From: Spongilla lacustris | Lineage: Eukaryota; Porifera; Demospongiae; Spongillida; Spongillidae | Direction of reading: 5' to 3' | Length of the DNA stretch: 64,000 nucleotides | NCBI GenBank assembly: GCA_949361645.1 | Contig: OX442423.1 | Span: forward strand, 3,406,023 to 3,470,022 | Shown here: positions 46,556 to 57,200 of the stretch, in pieces | Layout: each line of letters starts with the position of its first letter | How positions within the stretch are numbered: the stretch's first letter is position 1 | Translations under genes and position numbers: made by a program | Notes under the pieces: model-generated | Database searches by the model: none | Told to the model about the DNA's origin: nothing | What the model saw: only the letters and a program-made list of their open reading frames with translations

Positions 46556-47214
46556 TTAAGAAACAAATGTACATGAAGTAGACAATTAAAAAATATTTTT
46601 GTACTACATGTACATGTTGGACCTCAGTCACAATTGTTATTATACATACTGGTACATGCAAAGTTTCAGAAGTATTCAATTATAAGTTTTGGATTTGGAT
46701 TTAGTTTCACTGCTATCTATGCCTTTGGAATGAGCTTATCGAGAGTTACGGCATAACTCTCATATAGGATTTGTGCTGTATCACGAAATCATTTTAAAAA
46801 CGCGACACGCGTATAACTCACGAACCAAGAAACGGATAGTGTAGCTCTTTGTTGCTATCGAACCAGAATGGAAAGACGATCATTTTCATGTTTTGTTCAA
46901 GTCACCAGACCGTTTGCTTTAAGGGAACAAAAAAGCTCGTACTGTTCTCGTTCCCAGTCCCAATTTTGTCCATAGTCATCTTTTTCTTTCTTTCTTTCTG
47001 GGTGAGTATAACTCGAGATAGGAACAGTTTTAAGGAGCGCTGATTTTTTTGGCTTTAGAACTTCCTGGAAGAACATCTGCTGGTATCAGATATATAAATA
47101 AAGCAAGAAACTGATATACCTAATCATTATGTAATATGCAATGCTTTATTAAAAGCGTTCCCATGGCAATGTTTCACGTATAATAGTGTATCGTTATATA
47201 TGATTGGAACAGGT

Positions 47215-47231
47215 GGGGGGGGGGGGGGGGG
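47215..47231. repeat. Poly-G tract, 17 bases
   Basis: Run of 17 G about 50 bases before the open frame at 47281. Confidence 0.85.
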
Positions 47232-47280
47232 AGGTTTCATTTGTGTTTTAAGTTTTGCTCACCACTTTTAGCTAGCAAAG

Positions 47281-47661
47281 TTGTTTTTGTTAACATGCCT
47301 TCATGACAATAAGAGAGGAAAGCTAAGTGGTGAGAGGAATACCTCCAAAATCGAGACGACGAGTGAGTCCCCCCGAATTCGGTACAATGCTGATGCTGAA
47401 CAAAGGCGGGCTTCTGCTCGTGACATGTATAGAGCAAATCTGGAGTCGAACCGAGCTTCTAAGAGGTGGCGACATGAACAAATTCTGTTGCGGTGCAAGC
47501 TTCTAAGTCTAAGAGGCGGTGATATGAACAGAATTTTGAAGAGATACGTGCTTCAAAGAGAAACTCTTCCACTGTGCATTCAGCGAAAAGTGCGCGATAC
47601 CAGAAGCGATTTTCTATGTAGAACAGCTGCAAATGTAAAACATTGTGTTGCTAGGCAATAA
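47281..47661 (+). CDS. Basic repeat-containing open frame of unknown function
   Basis: 126 codons. Residues about 33-70 contain two or three imperfect units of Arg-rich sequence (RYNADAEQRRASARDMYRAN then LESNRASKRWRHEQ), reminiscent of the Ala/Arg/Tyr-rich basic repeats found in repetitive, transposon-linked open frames of sponges and cnidarians. The rest has no motif. It may be an isolated fragment. No neighbour gives a clue. Confidence 0.3.
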   Translation: MFLLTCLHDNKRGKLSGERNTSKIETTSESPRIRYNADAEQRRASARDMYRANLESNRASKRWRHEQILLRCKLLSLRGGDMNRILKRYVLQRETLPLCIQRKVRDTRSDFLCRTAANVKHCVARQ

Positions 47662-47767
47662 GGCAACTCAATTTTGTCATATAAATGTACGGTTTGTAAG
47701 TATACTAGTATATATTTTTAAATGAATGAAACGAGATATAAAAAACATGATCTCTGAGAAAGTTCGT

Positions 47768-47829
47768 GGGAACAAGATATCAACGATGTTTTAAAAAAAA
47801 AATCATATCATCGTTGATATCTTGTTCCC
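47768..47829. mobile_element. Inverted-repeat element, copy B
   Basis: GGGAACAAGATATCAACGAT is followed after about 20 bases, including A10, by its exact complement (21-bp arms). Just downstream (47851-47884) lies the sequence shared with copy A at 39892-40125, so this is a rearranged member of that family. Confidence 0.7.
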
Positions 47830-47929
47830 TTCCTTTTTACACCACCATTGCCTTCAAATCCTATATGCCACCAACTTTCTCAGAGAGAATGTTTTATATA
47901 TTTTGTGAAATGACTAGCTGATGTACTAC

Positions 47930-48110
47930 ATGTATCTGAAATGCAAGACAAGGCATATTCCCCTATTATGGGCTGGCTGAGATATTGTCTGTCTTTTGCA
48001 TGCTGCACAGTGCTATCATGTGCCTGCGAGGAAGCAGGTCTTCTTTCTTACTACCGCCCAGTTTATTGCGATCTGGCCCTAGCAGTACATGAGGGCAGAT
48101 CTCATTTGTG
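47930..48110 (+). pseudogene. C-terminal fragment of a LINE-like protein
   Basis: AYSPIMGWLRYCLSF is followed in another frame by HSAIMCLRGSRSSFLLPP. A GWLRC-LSF-LLRSAI-C-RGSRS ending is one I recall from the same class of repetitive retroelement proteins as 26050-26618. One frameshift separates the two halves. Recognition rests on this short motif only. Confidence 0.45.
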
Positions 48111-51100
48111 TATATTTACTAATCTGTTATGTTGTCTCTAATATGATTTAGCACACCTCTGGATAAAATGCTTATGATTTGAAATAAATGGACATACACA
48201 AGGGTTTTTATTATGTTTTGAAAAAGTTCATTAGTATTATTTTATAAAACGGTTATTAACATTTTGATGATTTAATGATCAACTCATATATCTTTGCAAT
48301 TTTGAAATTTGTTCCATTTCTATGTGAACATGAGTAGTAGTTTATGCTTTTGTGCACCTTACATGTGTATCGGTCCTACATGTACATGTACACATGTAGC
48401 AATTTTTTCAAATGTCATTTTTTACACTCTCACACGGTCGAACATCAGATCTAAATCATGGCACGCTAATAACAATGATGACTGTTACTTCATAATATGT
48501 CAAATATAGTCATGAACTTTGCTCTTTCGAGCAAAAGAAAAGTATGTGAGTCACGCTTGTTCTATAGAATTTAAGTATATGCTATTCCTACTCCCAGAGT
48601 GGGAATGCAACTGGTTAAAAGATCTATGGTTCATATCAGTAGCTGGATGGTCTATATAAAGTATCTAGAAACTCTATATCATGTACAATCTAGATAGTTC
48701 TTGAGTACGTTACAAAAATCACATGATATTCACATAGTGTCACTCATATACATATATGAGTACATCAAATCAGCTTACAGTGGTTCAGTCTTGCAGTCAG
48801 CAGAACCTTCGTGTCTTGGTCACGTACAGTGTACTGAAGAATACATGTATCAGAATGCATCAGAGCATGTGCATTCCAGATTGTTCATAACGTAACCACA
48901 AACAGTTCAATAAACAATAGTTTTTTTAGTTGCTAAATGCTCTAATAATGTGGGCTGTAGTAAACAAATTTAAATATCAATATGGAATCAAAAAAATTAA
49001 ACTTCATTAAAACAAATTAGTAATTCCTGACAATACCTACATGTACAGTGTGTATATGTAAGTAAATATATATAGGCATCCTGAAGCTCCAAATCTTTTA
49101 TTTAATTTAAACAATTTTTTCAACTTGCCAGTTTTTTAAAATAAAAATGACTACTCATTTCCAGTTAATATTCATGTTAGATCGTCGCCTACATGTACAT
49201 GTACATGTAGGCATTGCAAATCACTTAATTCCAACAAATGACCAGCCCAGTGTGCTGCTAGAGCTATGTACACTCTGTTGGGGCATGCCCCTCATTTAAC
49301 TTGAGTTGTTCTGATTTACAAAAAAAAACTTGCTAAAAGCATTCATTGTTTTTTAGGCAGGCATTATATAAACCCTCTTTGCCCAACACACACGATTTCC
49401 AACTTTTATACTCTCTGTCATCAAGATCGTAGGCAATTTCGGTACGCTCCTCCAAGATCGATCGTGTATCTAAAGAGCAGACAGTTGAATGAGTTCCAAG
49501 CTCATTATAAACGAAGCCTGCATTATTCGACTTCAATGATTTATAAGGCATTGAATGCAAGGACCATAGGTCGCAATAGAATGCCTCAATGTACAAGTAG
49601 GCTAAAACAGTACTTTTCACTTACATGTAGGCATTTGTTCGGTCCATCATAAATGTTAGGGTGGGTTGTTTATTTATCAGATGCAAACTGTCATTAATGT
49701 ATGTGTACTGTTACACATCTGTACACATGCATTGGCACGAGAGCTATATGTATATATACTGTACATGTACCTTCCCAGCACTAAGGTCCTGCAAGACATC
49801 ATCCTTTTGGAAGTAAGCCATTTGAGGTAAGAGGATACAAGCAACACATGATGTGCATATCACTGGCTTCAAAATGCTGGAGCACTGGTTGGTTGGACCA
49901 TAGACCTAGGGATGAGGTGATAGAGGAAACTGATAGAAGAGGCATGGCTATGATCTGCAAACATCAACCACAATATTATTCATGCATGCCATGTGGGCCT
50001 ACATACATGTACATCATTCTTAAAATTCTGTTTTTCAGCGATCAATCCATTAGCCAAAGACAGAGTGATTAAGCACAAATAACATACACAGTGAGTCATT
50101 AAAAAAATTGCCTACAGGCCTGTCAATGGTAACATGCTTCATTGCTTAAGTAATTTCATTCCTGATCTATATTTTGTGAGAAGATAGCACTATTTGCTTC
50201 ACCTTTGTTAGAATTCAATTAATATTTACACTTGTACACGATAGGTCACTGAAAATCTTTTTGGCAGTTCGGGATCTACATGTACATGGATTCCTCAAAG
50301 GCACAAAAATTTTTCCTCGGTTTCCCTACATATCACTTTGGGCAAATAAACATAATAACTTGTATTTTTTATGCATCTACATGCATAAGCCGTAGTAGTC
50401 TAAAGTTTAGTGGAAATAAAATCTTTACTTGTTCGAGAGTCTTACAATGTTTGTGCAGTGAAATCCTAAACAACATGTATTATACGACTCTTCAGTTTCC
50501 AACTGTACATGTATAGTACAAATACTAATTTGTTGCTTAGTTTTAGGGACCTCTCATGTACAATAATGCAGATTTAGGTGAAAAATGCAGATTTAATCAG
50601 TCATTAAATATTGCTGATCTCAAAGCACCTCTAAAATGAGGCCTGACCATTTAAAAGCATTTTGACCTACACATGTTTACAAGTAAACAAACCTAGAGCT
50701 TGTATGTACAGTTGTATTGGTGTTGTGTTGTGTTGTGTGCATACAAAGATGAACCCTAAACATTTAGAAACACAAAAATTAGTGTGACTTAAGGGTTATA
50801 ATTTCCATTCAATGATTGTGAGGTCCCTGGGATATCCATTCTGTATCAGAATTAAACAAATCTCGGCTAAAACAATTTGCCCGGTTTTAGGATCCCTCCA
50901 TACACTGTACACTGTATATCAACATACTAAAACTGACTGTTTTGGGTTCTTTTATGTGATGGGCTGCAGAATGACTTTTGCTATTCTAAGAGCAACCAAT
51001 TTATGCCTACGAGGCAGTAGGAAAAAATGGAGGTCTGGGACTGTTATGGATGATGGAGCAGGTTTTCTGGCATATGTGTACTATGTATTAAGTGTTGTAT

Positions 51101-51242
51101 ATCTATTTGTATGTTTGTCAACGTATTATGTATTCTGTACCATCTTAATGACGCTCATGTATATGTACATGTATGGAAGTTTTGCATTTTTGCAGTTTTT
51201 ACTGCTTACCACTGTAATTAATTTAAATAATACACGTAGGTG
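48111..51242. other. Gene-poor stretch
   Basis: No gene recognised with confidence. A minus frame at 49333-49620 (95 codons) and a plus frame at 50812-51246 (144 codons, hydrophobic C-terminal half) have no family motif and unclear splice context. The block CTTGAGTTGTTCTGATTTA near 49300 recurs near 63937. Confidence 0.4.
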
Positions 51243-54200
51243 TTAATACAAAACGTAATTAAAACTGAGTACCAACAATAAGAATAAATGGACTGCTGGA
51301 AAACCCACATTTGCATAGATCTTATTCTTCAGGGTCTTGTTTTCTGCCTCCAGTGCCTGTGTGTATGTGTATGTGTGTGTGTGTGTATGTGTGTGAAAGT
51401 TTACACATGCACTTGTGGACAGGCTACAGGGCACAAATACAAATGGCTTTGGGAAGAAAGATTCTAGATTGAAAGGAATATCCGCATATTTATAGCCAAA
51501 TCAAGGGTGGTGCATTTTGCGTTGCTTGTGCACTTAAAAATTAACTACTACGTCCATGCGCGCATCTACATGCATGTGAGATTGTGCATTTACATGAATG
51601 ATAGGCATACATGAAGTATGTGTGTTAAGGTAATGGTCAAGTTCTTAGATGATACATATCTATAATCTCCTCCAAATGCACATGTGTGTGTAAAGGACCG
51701 TCTTGCTGTCTTTGAGTGTGCACAGGTACATGTACATGTACCTTAACTTTGTCTTGAAGTGCTGCACAGTCAGCTGCCAAAGATTCCTTCTCTGCCACCT
51801 TCTCCTTAGCTGCCCTCTCGACATCCACCTCCTCATACCTGGGGGGAGGGGCCTCTTCATAACTAAACCTAAAGGAGTGGGGTCTAAATTCTATTTAGAC
51901 ATCATGCATACTAATAACACTCATACCATTGTGTGTGTGCACACAGAACTCGGGGAGCATGAGTTATTCACTTGTGCACAAAAACAGCACAATCTACACA
52001 TACAGTTGTATACATGTATGTACAGAAGCCATCCTAATCTTTCCGCTGAAGTGAAGGATACTGTAGAGATACATTGATGTATGCTTCTTGTACCGTACAT
52101 GTACACAAAACTTTACCGTTAATAATTAACAACTTATTTATTACTTTTGCTGCCTCTCCAGTTCAGAACTTGTGGACTGCTTTAGGGCATTCAGTTCAGC
52201 CTTCTCTTGCAGCTGCTTCAGTGTACACCTGAGCTCATCCCTCTCACTAACAAGCTGATGTGAGCATGAAGTGAGCACATGATTATCATGTGAGCATGAA
52301 GTGAGCACATGATTATCAAGGGAGCATGAAGTGATCACATGAGTGTTTGGAGGTACATGTACGTGTATTCCAAATGCTTCCAAAAGTTTATTTCAAACTG
52401 CTCAGGCTATTAGCAAAAGAAATGAATTTGCACATAATAGTAAACAACACTGATTTTTTTTTTACATGTATTAGTGCAGTGATCATAATGGATGCATTGA
52501 ATGGATGGAGAGAAGGCTCAAATTTAATTGTGATAGTTTGTTACATGAGCATGTAGATCTACATGTATCTACTTCAATAATGTACGCACACATTTTAATC
52601 TTTTTTATACCTGGTGTAGTGCCTACACTTGTGAGTTTAATGTATAAATAGCAACCAATAAGAATGACCACAGGTCTGCCCACATGAAAGTACATCGCAA
52701 TGCGTACTAAGCGATCAATGTACAGGTGTGTTTTATGTTATTGCATCACATTAACTCTTTGACCAGTAAGTCCTGGATATATATATATAATATATATATA
52801 TAATAATATATATATATGGGACAGTTTCCGCGAAAACTTCCTATGTTTTATAACATTATAAAATAATCGTGTTATAAAATTGCTTCTTGTTTGAATCGCT
52901 ATATCTCCCGAACGGTTAAAGCTATGGATTTCCTATTTTCACACCATTTCTCTATGGTAAAATACAGTTTGGTATCTTGCACTTGCTCCATGCCATTATT
53001 GCAACGTTCCATACCCGACCAGGTTCAAACCTGCCATAACTTTAGGTAGGAGTAATCAAATCGCTTCAAATTTGTTTTGTAGGTAGAGAGGTCCTATATC
53101 TATTGATTTGTTCTGTTTGTTAATTTTTATACCATCCACTACGGAGATAAACTATGTGCACATTTTCCCACTTGATTCGCGCCAATGCTATAATCCCCAC
53201 CTCCCCATACATCGAGTGGGACGCAATTGGCCCGACTCAAGCGTGAAAATGTGCATATAGTTTGTTCAACTGTATCTTTGTAATGGATGACATTCAAATC
53301 GATAGCTGCAGGACCTACCTACAGTGTACCCACAAACCGAATTTGAAGCGATTTGAACATTCCTACCGAAAGTTATGGCGGGTTTGAACCTGGTCGGTTA
53401 TCGAACATTGCAATACTGGCATGGAGCAAGTACAAGACTCCAAAATGTATTTTACCATAGATAAATGGTGTGGTATGAACTGTTGAAATAGGGTGTCAAT
53501 AGCGTTTAGTGTTCGAAAGATACAGCAATTCAAACAAGAAGCATTTTTATAACACGATTATTTTATAATGTTATAAAACATAGGAAGTTTTCGCGGAAAT
53601 TGTCCCATATACATGTAAGTATGATTATAATTATAATTATATATAATTAATAATATGCTTAAATTAACTTGCATTAACCGCAAGTGCATATACATAACTG
53701 TCTCAACTTAGCAATACACCCATCATCATATTAGTCTCGGCCCCACCCATCCCACATGTTCCCAAACCAAATTCTCATTATACACATGCACAAACACTGA
53801 ATATCAGTGCTTTACTAGCGACATTGACTTTTCTAATCACTCCATTTGTGGGATCAATGATGCACATGCTCTAAATTAATAAAAACTGGTATAAGTGATG
53901 ACATCTTGAATTGGTGTTTTATATTCAGTATGTACAAAACTCTTTCTTCCTTTCAAGTTTAAATTATTACTAGATGGTACAGTGTGCTTCTCTAATAAGG
54001 ATGGCTCCAGAGTAGCTCTCCAGTGGTTATTTGACTTCTGCTATTTTACTGTGCATTGTATTTCACCTACATTTATTCCCAATTTTGCTAAATGAAGAGG
54101 TCAGGTCTGTGTCTGTTCTCTTTGGTATTCAATACGATGACTTTTTATGCTGAGAATGAAATTTGATAGGCTTTTATGTATCTTTAATCAACTATAATTT

Positions 54201-57200
54201 ATACAAAGAAGACATCTAAAGTGAGAACACATGTACAGTGTACATGAACATGTTACATAACCACTTCCATTAATTACAGAGAGATAGAGGATCTGTGAAA
54301 GTGATCCAAATGAGATCCAAGTACCAATTCCAAGGCTAAATCCTTCATAGTATATACATGTACGTACATGTAGATACACATGTATGTACATACATGTACA
54401 CTGTGAAGGATTTAGCCTTGAAATCAAGTACATGTACATACAGGCATTGTGGTCTGTTTCGACAGTGTTACTAACAGAGATGAATTCAAATGGACCCCAT
54501 GCATACATGTTCATGTATACTCATGTTCACCTCCCTCCACATACAGGTATATTGTAAGCATCACTCCCACATGTACCCAGGCCCTCCATGCATCCCTCCA
54601 GCCAACCTGCTCCATTTCCTTCTGCTGCTGACGTAAGGTTAGGATGTCCTGCTCCAGCCTCTCTTCAGCCCTGGTAGTGGCTTCCTTAAGCTTATCCTCT
54701 AGACCCACTACCTTGGCATTGGCCTCTTCAGTCCTGGTAGTGGCTTCCTTAAGCTTATCCTCTAGACCCACTACCTTGGCATTGGCCTCTTCAGTCCTGG
54801 TAGTGGCTTCCTTAAGCTTATCCTCTAGACCCACTACCTTGGCATTGGCCTCTTCAGTCCTGGTAGTGGCTTCCTTAAGCTTATCCTCTAGACCCACTAC
54901 CTTGGCATTGGCCTCTTCAGTCCTGGTAGTGGCTTCCTTAAGCTTATCCTCTAGACCCACTACCTTGGCATTGGCCTCTTCAGTCATGGTAGTGGCTTCC
55001 TTAAGCTTATCCTCTAGACCCACCACTTTGGCATTGGCCTCTTCAGCCCTGGTATTGGCCTTTTCTGCCCTGGCATTGGCCTCTTTCAGCTTATCATTCA
55101 GGGCCTTGATTTGTGCCTGTGTGTACATGTCCAAGTATTATGTTATGTTGTGCACACATGTATTATGCTGTACATTAAGCACTTATATTAATAGGTAAGG
55201 TTCAGTAGAGTGATTATGCATACATGTCCTTGAAATGGCAAGCAAACAAAGACCTGTCTTCTAGCTCCATGCAGGATCTCTTACAGCGTTCTCCTTTTCT
55301 GTTTGCTTGTTTTTTTCTGCTATCTCGTTTTCTGGATCCTTCACTTCCTTCTCCTTTTCTTCCTTCTCCTTTTCTTCTTCCTTCTCTTTCATAGGTCCTA
55401 GTACAGTCTATTGAACAATAAAGGAATGTAAGTTTTTACATGTGATATGTACAATGTACCTGTAAATGTATTACTGCATTAACAAATATTAATTATAAAG
55501 CACTTTCCTACATGATTGCTTGTAAAACTGCAGGGCTTATATGTATGCAAGCAGCATGGCCAATCATGTGGACGAAACATAGGGGCGACCCAATATTTCA
55601 TGGATGATCTAAGGCCTGGTGTTTACTGCTGCAAACACTGCCAGCTGATTATGGTTATACACACTTCTACATGTACTTATAACCATAGTTTGATATTCAT
55701 TGCTGCTACATGTTTTCCAAATGAAATATGCAACTCATCTTTGAGAAATCTATGATGGTTTGTCCCTTTACCCCCAAAAAGGAATGTACTCGTCCCCCCA
55801 TTTTGGGGGGGGGGGGGGGGGTATGCTACCCCATGTAAAAACATATGCAAGTTACCCCTGGGCACCTACCAACTCTAATCTCTGCTTCTGCGGGAATGCA
55901 TAACAAAAATATATTTACAGATGTACAAGTATGATGCTCTTATTGTGTATGATTAGTGCCCGACTGTTTATAAAGAAAAGTATCAACGAAAAAGAAGCTA
56001 TATCAATCATTGGCTACTTGTGTACGCTTAAAATGATGAGATAAAAATCTATAATCAAAACCTTTATTGTCCAAGTGCTCCACTTATAGTTAATGAATAT
56101 GCCTTATTTTCCGTATAAAAACTGATACTTTTTCGTATGAATGGACGGCCACTGTATATTGAATCAAAACTAAACAAAAAAAATCAACAAACTTTACTTT
56201 CACCAGGATGTATGGGCATCAATGCCCCCCCCCCCCCCCCCCCCCCCCCCCATGTCAATTGCACCCCCTACACTAAATTATTTAACCCTGCCTCAGTATT
56301 ACTACATACTTGCTATGGCATCGAAGCGAAAATTGAGTCAAGCAGAATGTCGTAAATCAAATAGGCAGTGCAAATTATCGTATGAAGTGCAGAGGCAACA
56401 ACGGCCTATTTTGTTCATATGTCTTGTAGTGTGTTCTTGCGATCTAATGTGAATTAACCAGCAAAATAGATTATCTTTAAAGTTTCATCAGTATTATTAT
56501 ATCATTATCTTGCGTACCGGTGCGCATGAACACAAAACAGTGCCACACTGAAAAGGAGGAAGGAGAGGGGGCGGGGGTTCCGGAGGGCCAATTATAATGC
56601 ATTCATAAAAGATCCGCGTGTCGAACATATAGACACTGAGCTTGATTGCTGTTGTGTTTTTGGCCCACCGAAACAAGTTACATATTAAAAGTGTGAACGC
56701 TATAAACTCGTACTCTTAACTATGATAAAACAGACATTTATTCCTTGTGGAAAAATACCTGTTCCAAGCTAGGAGATCTAAAAATAAACTTCAATACTTA
56801 TCATTCATTAAAAAATTCCCAGTATCCAACTTTTTTCTTACATTGTACACGTATAAACAATATAGGTACTACTATAGTCTGGAAAAGGCCTCCTGGCCGC
56901 CGTTTTTATGCCTAGTTTTCCGAGTCTTTCAACGCAAAAAACGTTGGCATCTAGGGCGGAGCTTACAGTGCTCCCCCATACCCCCTAGCTGGGTGGGAGG
57001 GGTACCCCCTCCAGCACCCTCCCATTGGCATTATAGGGCTGGGTCATCAGTGATCAGGTAACATGTAGAACACGAGGCTTGCGGTGGCCTGTCACGATCA
57101 GGCTCATCTAATGCATTTTTCAGTGTCAATCACAGGGTCTCCGGTTGATGACTTCAGCTGCTATACTTGTAATGCGTGATTTTTAAAGTAATGTTGTGGT

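Noticed and set aside
49333..49620. 95-codon minus open frame
   Set aside because: Mixed hydrophilic sequence with no recognised motif or partner exon; could be real but cannot be supported.
50812..51246. 144-codon plus open frame with hydrophobic end
   Set aside because: No motif, no splice context, and it abuts the last exon of the minus-strand coiled-coil gene. Left as unproven.
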